A stretch of 64,000 nucleotides of DNA. It comes from Loripinus fragilis (taxonomy: Eukaryota; Mollusca; Bivalvia; Lucinida; Lucinidae). The position numbers were made by a program, and so were the translations under genes. Below the pieces are notes generated by a model. It did no database searches. It worked only from the letters and a program-made list of their open reading frames with translations, and was not told the origin of the DNA. Below are positions 30,500-40,996 of this stretch, piece after piece; the stretch's first letter is position 1, and each line of letters starts with the position of its first letter. The stretch covers positions 744,001 through 808,000 of the forward strand of contig CAXHUL010000257.1 of NCBI GenBank assembly GCA_964019695.1, read 5' to 3'.

Positions 30500-31190
30500 G
30501 CACAGTAAGGAGCCGTCAAACATGGATTAGCATGTGGTTGACATGGTAAAGCATGGCGAGCATAGTCATAAGCGTGGTGAAGCACGGTTTAGCATTTGGA
30601 TGAGCATATTGTTTTGCGTGCTTTGGCATATGTTTTATCGTGGTTTAGCGGTGTTTATCACGGGGAAGAGGTTTGATGGCCATCGTATGGCTTAGATTAA
30701 GCTACGTTTGGCGTATGGCTTGTCATGATTCCGCATACAGCTAAGCATGTGGGTCTGCACGTTTAAGGATACGAGTATGCGGGTATAAGCGTGGTTAACA
30801 CTAGGTTTAGCATACGACTTGGATGGTCTATTACGGATACGATCATAAGGGTTGTGACGTGTAAAGCATAGGGTTATGGGTGGCTAGCAGATGGTTGAGC
30901 ATATGGTTCAGCACTGGTGGCACAGTTTACCACGCGGTTAAGCAATTTCGGTTAGCGTTGCTAACACCCTGTCGTTTAGCGCTGTTAAGCATTATGTTGG
31001 GGGGGGTTTATCTTTGGGTTAGCCAATAATGTGGTTAAGCATTGTATCGACTAAGGGTAAGGGTGGTTATCGAATGGTTAATCATATGGTTCAGATCGCT
31101 CAATCATATGGTTTGCCAAGGTTGAACCAATAGATTTGCACGTGGTTTAGGTTTAGCGTGGTTAAGCCTATGAGGCAACTTAGGTAATAC
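30500..31190 (+). repeat. Degenerate AGCATATGGTT-type array II
   Basis: Words such as TTAGCATGTGGTTG, AAGCACGGTTTAGC and GAGCATATGGTTCAGC recur irregularly. No gene is visible. Confidence 0.78.
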
Positions 31191-31194
31191 AGCT

Positions 31195-31275
31195 TTCTGG
31201 AGCTGATCGTGCATTCTTCCTCGCGGTGCCATGAGTTGTTCTCTGGCATTGTGAGTGTTGCATTTCCTGGTCATA
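31195..31275 (+). repeat. Dispersed family B copy 2
   Basis: CATTCTTCCTCGCGGTGCCA to CATTTCCTGGTCATACTCAC matches the family B core and is the most diverged copy. Confidence 0.65.
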
Positions 31276-31779
31276 CTCACTTACTCACGTGTCCATCAAT
31301 TCAAAACTCTAGTGGGCAACAAGCCAGTAAACGGTGTTTGCGACCAATCATGCTTCACGCAAGCGTCGTGTCGTCGACGCGCTGCAACCCTCTAGTGGTG
31401 GCAGACAAAAGTCTGACGTACTGGAGTCAGGAATGAAACTTGTAACTCTGTGTGTTGATATGAGCGCTGCTGTATCCGCCACCAAAATGCACAGCATTTT
31501 TTCCTGTTCAAGCAATGCAGTCTTTGTGGCAATTTCACCTCAAGGAGAGCAGACAATAATTCTATCGTTCATCTTTAGGTAACGATTAATACTTTTGTGT
31601 GATCACTCTGCCCACACGTACATGGCAGCAAATTAGGCACAGCACTTGCAGTAAATTGACATACTAAAGGAAAGGAAATATAACCATTTCTTACCTCGTT
31701 CAAGAGCGTTAGAAAAACAATCCTTTTTCACAAATAAACAGATGCGACACTGACGATATCGACTGTTGAGAAAGTAAAT
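31276..31779. other. Stretch without recognisable features
   Basis: This is non-repetitive sequence between repeat arrays. Two overlapping frames of 75-82 codons exist, but nothing supports them as genes. Confidence 0.45.
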
Positions 31780-34210
31780 GGTTTGGGCTCAGCATATGGT
31801 TTAGCATATGGGTTATGGTTAAGCGAATGGGTTTTTATGTTTTAGCATGGTTAAGCATATGGTTTAGCATGCAGTTTAGCATGGTTTAGCATCTATCAGC
31901 TTATGCATACGGTTAGGGTCCAGGGTGGATTAGCCTGATTTAGCATACAGTTCTCACTGGAAAATGCATGGTTATGCAGGGTTTGGCATATGGTTTAGCA
32001 TGTGGTTGAAGCAAAGTTTGGCAATATGGTTATTAAGCATATGGTTTAGCATATGGATTATGGCTTAGCAAATGGTGTTTTATGTTTTAGCATGGTTAAA
32101 TATATGGAAGAGCACGTAGTTCAGCATGGTTAAGCCCTTCGCAGCCTAAACATATGCATGGTTAAGGGTGGATTAGCCTGGTTTAGCATACGGTTCCCAC
32201 TAAAAATGCATGGTTATGCATGGCTTGGCGTAGGGTTTAGCATGTGGTTGAGACACAGCTTGGCAAAATGGTTAAGCTTATGGTTAAGCATATGGATTAT
32301 GGTTAAAGCAAATGGTTTTTTATGTGTTAGCTTGTTTAATGCAATGGTTAAGGGTGGATTAGCCTGGTTTAGCATACGGTTCCCACTAAAAAAGCATGGT
32401 TTTGCATGGCTTGGCGTAGGGTTTAGCATGTGGTTGAGACACAGCTTGGCAAAATGGTTAAGCTTATGGTTAAGCATATGGATTATGGTTAAAGCAAATG
32501 GTTTTTTATGTGTTAGCTTGTTTAATGCAATGGTTAAGGGTGGATTAGCCTGGTTTAGCATACGCTTCTCACTAAAAATGCATGGTTATGCATGGTTGGG
32601 CGTATGGTTTAGCATTTGGTTTATACATAGCTAGCTTATGGGTTAAGCTAATGGTTAAGCATATGGAATATGGTCTAGCAAATGGGGTTTTATGCTTTAG
32701 CACGATTAAATATGTGAATAAGCCTATACATACGCATGGTTAAGAGGGGGTCAGCCTGGTTTAGCATACGGTTCTCACTAAAAATGCATGGTTACGCACG
32801 GCTTGGCGTAGGGTTTAGCATGTGGTTGAGACATAGCTTAGCCAAATGGTTAAGCTTATGGTTAAGCATATGGATTATGGTTTAAGCAAATGGGTTTTGA
32901 TGTTTTAGCCCGGTTAATGCAATGGTTAAGGGTGGATTAGCCTGGTTTAGCATACGCTTCTCACTAAAAATGCATGGTTATGCATGGTTGGGCGTATGGT
33001 TTAGCATTTGGTTTAAACATAGCTAGCTTATGGTTAAGCATATGGAATATGGTTTAGCAAATTTGGTTTTATGCTTTGGCACGATTAAATATATGAATAA
33101 GCCTATACATACGCATGGTTAAGGGTGGTTCAGCCTGGTTTAGCATACGATTCTAACTAAAAAACTGCATAGTTATGCACGGTTGGGAGTATGACTTAGC
33201 ATGTGGTTTATCTAAAGTTAGCAAAATGGTTAAGCTTGTGGCTGAGCATATGGATTAGGGTTTAAGCAAATGGGTTTCCATGTGTTAGCACGTGTAATGA
33301 AATGGTTAAGGGTGGATTAGCCTTGTTTAGCATACGGTCCTCACTAAAACGCATGGTTATGCATGGTTGGACATACGGTTTAGCATTTGGTATATTCTTA
33401 GTTCAGCAACATGGCTAAGCTTATGGTTCAGCATATGGAATATGGTTTAGCAAATGGGGTTTTATGTTTAGGCACGGTTAAACATATGGATCAGCCTATA
33501 CATATTCATGGTAAAGGGTAGGTTAGCCTGGTTTTGCATACGGTTCTAACTAAAAAAAACTGCCGAGTTATGCATGGTTGGGAGTATGACTTAGCATGTG
33601 GTTTATCTATAGTTTAGCAAAGTGGTTCCCCTTATGGTTTAGCAGTTGGTTGATGGTTTAGCAAAAGGGGTTTTCATGTTTTAGCACGACTTCTATTTGG
33701 ATGAGCATGTAGTTCAGCATGATTTAGCATGTCTGAGCCAAAACATACGCATGGTTTAGGCTGGATTAGCCTGGTTTAGCATACGGTTCTCACTAAAACT
33801 GCATGGTTATGCACGGCTGGGCGTATGTTTTAGCATTTGGTTTATACATAGGTTAGCAAAAAGGAAAAGCTTATGGCTTAGCAATAGGGTTAAGTAAATG
33901 GGTGTTCATGTTTGAGCACGGCTAAATATACAAGCGCATGGTTAAGCGTTGCTTATCCATATGTTAGCAATATGGTTAAGCATATGGCTATGCTTAAGAT
34001 ACTGGTTCAGCAAATGTGTTTTCATGTTTTAGCACTGTTAACATATTGTTTAGCATGTAGGCCAGCATGATTAAACATGTCTCAGCCTATAGATACGCAT
34101 GGCTAAGCATGGATTAGCGTGACTTAGCGTATGATTCTCACTAAATAAGCATGCTTATGCATGGATGGGCATATGGTTTTGCACATTGTTAATGCAAAGT
34201 TTAGTAATAT
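31780..34210 (+). repeat. ~186-220-bp tandem array of AGCAT-type sequence
   Basis: A marker block (GGATTAGCCTGGTTTAGCAT plus ACGGTTCTCACTAAAAA) recurs near 31926, 32167, 32353, 32540, 32747, 32934, 33127, 33312, 33520, 33756 and 34112. Two adjacent units (32158 and 32344) are nearly identical with a 186-bp period, which keeps a repeated 62-codon frame open on + and a mirrored one on minus; neither looks like a gene. Divergence rises to both sides. Confidence 0.88.
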
Positions 34211-35130
34211 GGGTTACCACATTGGGTTGCCTGCGGCTCAGCATGGATAAGCATGGTTCAGCGTACGATTAAGCGTCATTTATCACGAGGGCATGTGTTG
34301 TTAGCTTGATCAGTCATAAGGCTGAGCATAAGCGTGGTTTAGAAAAGCGTGGTAATCAAATATTAGCATGGTACACCATATGGTTGAGCATGTGGTTCAG
34401 CATGATTTAGCGATGTTCTAGCATGCGCATACGCACGTTTTAGTATGGGTTTGCAAGTTTTAGACTGGGGGTCATCAAGCATAGTTGCGCACGGTTTAGC
34501 ATATGCATCCGTCGTCTGCTTTAGGGCTAAGGGTTAGCGACCATATGCAAAAGCGCTGTTATGCGTGGATTAGCATGGTTGTGCATACGATTTATAAACA
34601 GATAAGCTTTGTTTGACATGGCTGTGTATGTGGTCTACCGTGTGCTAACTGTGCTTAAACATAGATTAGCATATGGAAAGGCGTATCGCTTGGGGAGTGT
34701 TTTCTTTGTTTAGCATATGATACAGCATGGTTTAGCATAAATGTTGTTTGTTATGTTTTATGAGGTCGGTACCTACCCTCGAGTAGCTCTCTCACTGACC
34801 TCTTGGCTCTCTTGTACGTAATGTTTTCTGGTGTGATTGTCACTTTCCCATAAAGTGTCCTGTCTTAGGTTTGGTACGTGATTGCCTCGCTTCCTGATCT
34901 TTGCATTTTTCTTAGGGCTTGGCGTGTGTTTGAGCATGAATTAACATGTACCAGCATGGTTTAGCATAAGGTTCAGCGTGGTTCAGCATAAGTTTTGTCG
35001 TATTTCAGCATTGTTAATCATATGCGGTATGGCATTGTTAAGCATGTATTAGCATGGTTTAGCTTATGGTTTAGCGTCGTTACGCATAATATGATTTGTC
35101 ACGTTTTCAGCATACCCAAGCATGGTTAAG
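34211..35130 (+). repeat. Degenerate AGCAT-type array III, interrupted by family A
   Basis: Irregular GGTTTAGCATA, GATTAGCATGG and TTCAGCATAAG words fill the stretch. The family A copy at 34770-34910 interrupts it. Confidence 0.75.
34770..34910 (+). repeat. Dispersed family A copy
   Basis: CTGACCTCTTGGCTCTCTTG, GTCACTTTCCCAT, GGTTTGGTACGTGATTG and CTTCCTGATCTTTGCA match the 3' half of 40455-40996. Confidence 0.78.
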
Positions 35131-35134
35131 CTGG

Positions 35135-35262
35135 TTGCTTTGCTTTTATTGTCTCTCCGAAGTTTTGTTACAGCTTATGTTCTGCGGCTTTTCCTCATGG
35201 TGCCGTAGGTTGGTCCGCTGCGTGTGATCATGGAATTTCCTGATCATACTCACCATTTTTCT
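35135..35262 (+). repeat. Dispersed family B copy 3
   Basis: GCTGGTTGCTTTGC leads into TTCTGCGGCTTTTCCTCATG, GTGCCGTAGGTTGG and GGAATTTCCTGATCATACTC. It is among the more complete copies. Confidence 0.78.
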
Positions 35263-35269
35263 ATGACGG

Positions 35270-36008
35270 TTCTAACTTAAAGACAGACCTATGCGTAGAT
35301 GAGAGGGTTAGGGCCTGATGTTGTGCTTTTGGCGGTCAGGCCCACTACTGTTGGATTTCTATTGCAGCATCTATGTGACTCGATCCACATCAGAATTAAG
35401 GGTGATGCTGGTACAGTTAAAATTGCCCAAGCCCTCCAGTCATGTCTTTTACGGGCCATTCCAGTTTGGTGCATTCTTTCGCGGACTCATTTTATTATCA
35501 ATGTTTCACCCGTGTCTTTGTTGTGCTGTCTTGTCTGTTCCTCGTGTGGCCTTTTGTTATTTATGCTCAAGTTCCTCCTTGCTATGCCGAAGTGTCTGTT
35601 CCTTACAGCCTTGTTTAATGTACTTTCCATTGTCTGTGAGAGCACCGCGTTTGCCTTTGTTTTGTTATGCATTACTGTGTGTACATTCTAGTTGTGCACT
35701 TCTAGTATTAAAGAGGGAAAGAAAGCTGGTCGCTTGATACTGTTGTCTTACAGATGTATTGCTACAATATACTGTTCTGTGGCTCTTCCTCATGGTGCCG
35801 TGGGTTGGACTGCAGTGTGTAATTGTGGTATTTCCTGATCATACTGGCGCACTTTTTGCGGCCAGCCTGCTGAGAAAAAGATAACGTCTTGGCTCTCTCG
35901 TGTGTGCGCAATGTTTTTCGCTTTCGTCTTCTGTATTTACGTCACTTTCTCATATGGTGTTCCCGTTCAGGTGTGTTACTTGATTGTATCGATTCTTGAT
36001 CTGTGCGC
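35270..36008 (+). repeat. Dispersed family A copy, split by an insertion
   Basis: The 5' part (about 35270-35560) matches 40455-40870 in order: a 'gatga-agatg', 'GGGCCTGATG', 'GGCCCAC', 'ACATCAGAATTAAGG', 'AAGCCCTCCAGT' series. The 3' part (about 35862-36008) matches 40876-40996. Roughly 300 bp between them, including a family B copy, is extra. Overlapping frames of 130 and 139 codons cross this repeat; I reject them as genes. Confidence 0.72.
35722..35850 (+). repeat. Dispersed family B copy 4, nested in family A
   Basis: GCTGGTCGCTTGATACTG, then CTGTGGCTCTTCCTCATGG, GCCGTGGGTTGGACTGCAG and TGTGGTATTTCCTGATCATA form the clearest family B copy. Confidence 0.8.
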
Positions 36009-36644
36009 AACAGTTCTAATATGGTATCGTGTCTCTGTGCATAAGCAGGACAACTCTTATGAGCATGTGCGTCATGTTCCAGTTTGTGGCTGTGTGAACA
36101 GACCGTCTCGACATGACCATAGCAGTTGACTGAGACGTAAACAATCCAAACAAACAGACACAGAAGGAAGTGTGACCAATTGCAGACCAAGTTATTGGCT
36201 CTGATTGCTGGCACTGACCACCAAACGTCTCAGCACCAGGAACACTTTTGCTATGCCCCTACAGCTGGATGGACTTGGATTGAGGTCAGGCTAGCTGGGG
36301 CAGAGAGCTGGTAACACGGGTATGTGCGAATAGCAGCATTTTAGAGAAAGCAATTAAGGCATGCATGATGATTAGGAACTGTACCGTTCTTCAGAATGCT
36401 CTGCAATCTATCCAAATGCCTTCTTGACGCTTGAAGTGTGGTAGATTATACAGCTCAACTTAAGATAAGTGAGAACTGAAGCGAAGTTTCAGTTGCAGCG
36501 TCTGCTTGATGACTCGCGCAATTAGCCGTTTCTATGACAACAGTGCGACTACTGACACCGCTGTCGTGTCGAAGGTGCTACACCCCTCTAGCATTAGCAT
36601 ACGGTTTACTGGTTGGAAGTACCCTTGTCTAAGGGTGAAACTAG

Positions 36645-36725
36645 CGAAGTCATGCGAAAGAAGCAAGCGAGTATAATCAGAAAATACCACAATCACACCT
36701 TGCAGGCCAGCCCACGGCACTGTAT
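36645..36725 (-). repeat. Dispersed family B copy 5 (minus)
   Basis: The minus strand of AAGCGAGTATAATCAGAAAA, TACCACAATCACACC and CCACGGCACTG matches the family B core. Confidence 0.72.
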
Positions 36726-36814
36726 GGGCGAAATCCTACTATAATGATAATAGCATCATTGAATGTGAGTGTGGGGAAAGTCTTTACGGTGACAACGGAG
36801 GGCAAACACAAGAG

Positions 36815-36895
36815 TCATGGCAGAAGAAAGCAAGTAAGTATGATCAGGAAATACCACAATCACAGACAACAGATCAACCTATGGCACTGTTTATG
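36815..36895 (-). repeat. Dispersed family B copy 6 (minus)
   Basis: The minus strand of AAGTAAGTATGATCAGGAAA, TACCACAATCACAGAC and CTATGGCACTG matches family B. It lies 170 bp from copy 5 in the same orientation. Confidence 0.75.
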
Positions 36896-37944
36896 ATACT
36901 CTAAGTCAAATATGGACTCGAATAGCAACAAAAAAACGCAAAGCGCTCAACGAGCTGGATTTCGCATCTTGGCATTAAAACCAGCGATACCCCTGTTTTG
37001 CGTTTGTCTTCTTGCAATTTGTTTAGAATAAGCGAGCGTTTAGCGTAGTTCTTACTCGTGATGTTAGGGCCCATCGTCTTTCAAATGTATGTGCAAAGGG
37101 AGCTGGCAAAAGGTACTGGTTTTCTCTTAAAATAAAGGAATGGAGAGCAAGGCATGTGGAGTCTTAGGACGCTCGGCTGCTTCAAGGCGTCTCTAATGAG
37201 CTCGAAAAACAAAACTGCCTCGAACGCCTTTGAAAGTCAAGATATGACAGGGCCAATAGATCTAAAGTATTTAAATCGTCCACTCTTGCTAAGTGGGGCA
37301 AAACTGCAGTTAATGCGGTAGACACTTGGATTATTGTATCGTTGTACTTGCTTGGATTTCGCAGAAAGGGGATGTTTAGCGTGCATCCTGTTTACGATTC
37401 AGGAACAAATCCACCCATAAATGGTCAAATTATTTTGCCAGTATACAATCAAGAGAAACACTGCAGCGGAAAAGCGCAGTCATCGCAAATTAGTTGCATT
37501 CAATAAGTGCTCTATATAAGTCCTTGATTGCTATCAAAATGTACCAAATCGTGTTGAATACAACTGAGCGAATGCACAGAAGGTTTTTGTGTATTTCTGT
37601 ATATCGTTTACGGACTTGCACGTCACCTGGTATAAGCTGGCGTCCCTTCTAATGTGGAGATGTTAACAGTAAATATAAGCCATTTATAATTCCCTACCAG
37701 CTCAGTTAGTCATAAGTTTGGCCGTGTCCGAACAGAGCAGCTGGTTGTGATGACTTGCTTGGGCAACGAATCCATATGATTCTCTTCTAAGAAATGTGAA
37801 CTCTTTCGAAAGTGCGCATTCACGTGGTCAAACAAATGTGTCGATGGACTATGAAACAAACATTTTTGTACCAAAAGCATGAATGTATTACATATGACAC
37901 ATTGCAAAAAGCATATAACTATCTTAAAAAGTATCTCCTTCAAA

Positions 37945-38364
37945 TCACTCGACCAATGCAGCCAGGCGCTTCTGTATTTCGTCTATCGCAGCAAGCAGAT
38001 CAGTGCAGGTGTGCAGGTATTCATGTACTTTGTTAGTCTCTGATGACAATGTCTCTATTTCTGCAATCTTCTCAAACAATATTGCCTTCATGGTACAGTG
38101 TGATGAGCACCCATCATCAAACGCATCAGCTTGTTCATCGTCTGACGCCATCGTGGGAGCAACGTTTGCCTCTCCCAACTGTTCTAGGGGCAATGGAGAC
38201 AAGTGTCCCTTAAGAAAGACAAGCTCCATTTCGTCACTTATGTCCATCACATTACACAAAATTCCGTCCAAAATAGTTGCGCAGAAAGCGTAGGAATCCA
38301 TTGCGACATGCAAGGGCATTAATTTCTTGAATAAATGATCTTGTGTGGCAAGAATAACTTCCAT
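37945..38364 (-). CDS. Gene C: 139-aa hypothetical acidic helical protein, copy 1
   Basis: A 139-codon frame begins with ATG (38362-38364), with an in-frame TGA three codons upstream, so it is complete as a single exon. The product is acidic in the middle (MASDDEQADAFDD) and its last ~45 residues form a probable amphipathic helix or short coiled coil (EKIAEIETLSSE to EIQKRLAALVE). There is no signal peptide, membrane segment or recognised domain. It lies just before the degenerate TTAGGG block and is transcribed away from it. No polyadenylation signal or splice site was fixed. Composition is protein-like, but without homologues it could be a chance frame or an exon of a larger gene. Confidence 0.5.
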   Translation of the reverse strand: MEVILATQDHLFKKLMPLHVAMDSYAFCATILDGILCNVMDISDEMELVFLKGHLSPLPLEQLGEANVAPTMASDDEQADAFDDGCSSHCTMKAILFEKIAEIETLSSETNKVHEYLHTCTDLLAAIDEIQKRLAALVE

Positions 38365-40454
38365 AGGAAATCATCCAGTTAACTTCTATATTCACCCTTA
38401 CACCTAATCTCTGTAAAGGTGTCCAACGTGAGGATTATGGTTATGGTTAATGGAGGTTTAGGGTTAGTTAGTATCAAGTACAGTTGTGGTTTTGCCAGGC
38501 GATAAGTATGAGAAGGGAGTAACCAAGGAGAAGCTGGGCTTATGGCTAGTGGGCTTAATTTTAGACTGAGTAAGAGGCGTTTTAGAGCTTGGTTAAGGTT
38601 AGTGTCAGTTTTTAAGGTTATGTTACGGTTAGGGTTCAGGTTAGGATCAGCTAAGGGGTAGGTTAGGTTCAGTGGGATAAAATATATGGGCTAGAGGCAT
38701 AGTGTTAGGGGTAGATTAGGATTAGGTTCAGCTTAGGGTAAGGGTTCGAGTTAGGGTTTGGGTAATGTAAGGATAGGAATAGTGTGGCTAGTTAAGCGCA
38801 AGATAAGATGAACTTTTGAGTTAGATTAAGGTATAGTTAAGGTTAGGGTTCCGGCTAGGGTAAGGTTAGGTTAGGTTAGGTAAGGGTTAGTGTGGTTAGT
38901 TTAGCCTTGGTTTGGAGGTAGTTTTGAGCTGCATTAGGGTTAGGGTCAGTTTAGGGTAAGGTTAGGATTTAGGTAAGGATCTGATTAGGATAGGGTCAGT
39001 GGGGATAGGGTAAGAGGTGAGTTAGAGGTATCTTGGAGTAAGATTAAGGTTTTGATTAGCTTATGGTTATGTTAGGGTTGTGTTTAGTTTAGGATCAGTT
39101 AAGGGTTAGTTTAGGTTTAGTGGATTTAGGGTTAGGTTAGGGTCATGGATTGGGTAAGGATCTGTTTAGGGCTAGATTAGGGCTAGTAGTATAAGTTGGG
39201 GATAGATCAGGGATGTTTTAGAGTAAGATTTGGGGTTAATGTCAGGCTAGGGTTATGGGGTATTTTGGAGTTAGATTATGGTTTGGGTTAGTGTAGGGTT
39301 AGGTTAAGCTAAGGGTTTAGGTTCAGGTCAGGTTAGGGTTAGGTTAGGTTTTTGTGGGTTTAGGGTTAGGCTAGGTTTATGGATTAGGTAAGGATCTGTT
39401 TAGGGTAAGGTTTGGGTTGGTGTAGTTAGTTTGGGGGTTAGGTCAGGGATACTTTAGAGTATGATTATGGTTAGGGCTAGGTTGGGGTTAGTGGTGTAAG
39501 AGTTGGGTTAGAGGTATTTTGTAGTCAGATTAAGGTTCGGGTTAGCCTAGGGCTAGGCTAGGGTACGACTTTAGGTTAGGATTAGTTTAAGGTTAGGTTA
39601 GGTCTTGTTTGGTTTAGAGTTAGGTTGTGGGTTGTGGATTAGGCTAGGATCTGTTTAGGGTTAGGTTGAGGTTAGTGGGTATAGGGTCAGGGCTGGCGTT
39701 AGAGGTATTTTAGAGTCAGATTAAGGTTTTGGTTAGGTTAGGGTAAGGTTATTATAAGGGTTTAGGTAGGGTCGGTTTAAGGTTTAGGGTTAGGTTTTGG
39801 TGGGTTTATGGTTAGGTCAGGATTATAGACTAGGTACGGATCTGTTTGGGGTTAGGTTAGGGTTAGTAGTATTAGTTTGGGGATAGGTCAGGGATGTTTT
39901 AGAGAAAGATTAGGGTAGGGCCAGGTTGGGGTTAGTTGTGTTAGGGGTCTTTTGGAGTTAGTTTCATGTTTGGGTTAGTTTAGGGTTAGGTTCAGCTTAG
40001 CGTTTAGGTTCAGGTCAGGCTGGGGTTAGGTTAGGTTTTGGTGGGTTTAGGGTTATGCTAGGGTTATGGATTAGGTAAGGATCTGTTTAGGGTAAGGTTA
40101 GGGTTATGCTAGGGTTATGGATTAGGTTAGGATCTGTTAAGGGTAAGGTTAGGGTTAGTGTAGTTAGTTTGGGGGTTAGGTCAGGGAAATTTTAGAGTAA
40201 GATTAAGGTTAGGGTTAGGTTGGGGTTAATTGGGTTAGGGTTGGGTTAGAGGTATTTTGTAGTCAGAATAAGGTTCGGGTTAGTTTTGGGCTAGGCTAGG
40301 GTAAGGGTTTAGGTTAGGATTAGTTTAAGGTTAGGTTAGGTTTTGGTGGGTTTAGAGTTATGGGTCAGGGTTGTGGATCAAGCTAGGATCTGCTTAGGGT
40401 TAGGTTGAGGTTAGTGGGTATAGGGTCACTGGTCAGGGTTGTGTTAGAGGTATT

Positions 40455-40996
40455 TTGGAATTGGTTCCTACTAAAAGACCTATCTTTTGATGAGATGGTA
40501 GGGGACTGATGCTTTGGCTGTTTGTCGGGCCCACCGGAGTTTACCTGTTGGATTTCTTTTGCTCCGGTATTCAGTTTTATATAGTGTTGAGTCCTTATCT
40601 TTGCTTTAACTCCTTGCTACATCTTGATTTATATGTTTTAGGAGATGATGCATTGATAAGTTAGGGGTCTTTCATGCAAACCAAATGTCTATGTGTTTTG
40701 ACCCACATCTGAATTAAGGGTGAGGCTTGCGCCGTTAAACTGGTTTAAGCCCTCCAGTGAAATATTGTACCGACCATTCCAAGTCGGTACTTCTTTTGTG
40801 GATCTTTTAAGGTTTAGTTCTGTCTTGTGTTTGCTATGTCTTTGTGCGCGTCTGTTTATATGTGCTTTGTGGTCACCTGCTGGGAAAGGGCTGACCTCTT
40901 GGCTCTCGTTTGTGGTGTCTATCTGTAAGTTTATCACTTTCCTATTGGTATCATGGGTCAGGTGTGGTACTTGATTGTATCGATTCCTGATCTTTG
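40455..40996 (+). repeat. Dispersed family A, most complete copy (~540 bp)
   Basis: This is non-telomeric sequence embedded in degenerate TTAGGG. It begins near TTGGTTCCTACTAAAAGACC and ends CAGGTGTGGTACTTGATTGT then ATCGATTCCTGATCTTTGCA. Fragments occur at 24341, 25277, 30151, 34770 and 35270-36008 in both orientations. No terminal inverted repeats or protein frame were found, so its mobility is unproven. Confidence 0.78.

Larger units (their letters stand above)
36009..37700. other. Mostly featureless stretch with two family B copies
   Basis: No convincing frame or RNA gene is visible across 1.7 kb. The only recognisable elements are two minus-strand family B copies (36645-36725 and 36815-36895). 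Confidence 0.5.

Noticed and set aside
32158..32634. 158-codon frame with 62-residue Trp-rich repeats, and a mirrored 115-codon minus frame (also at 55467-55943)
   Set aside because: Both derive from the 186-bp tandem repeat, whose length is divisible by three only in this pair. Neighbouring units break the frames.
35299..35737. Overlapping hydrophobic frames of 130 and 139 codons (also at 58608-59046)
   Set aside because: They cross dispersed family A and its insertion, overlap each other in different frames, and are not kept in other family A copies.
37710..37943. 77-codon minus frame directly after gene C
   Set aside because: It is Cys/Phe-rich with no supporting signals, and is more likely the gene C 3' UTR.
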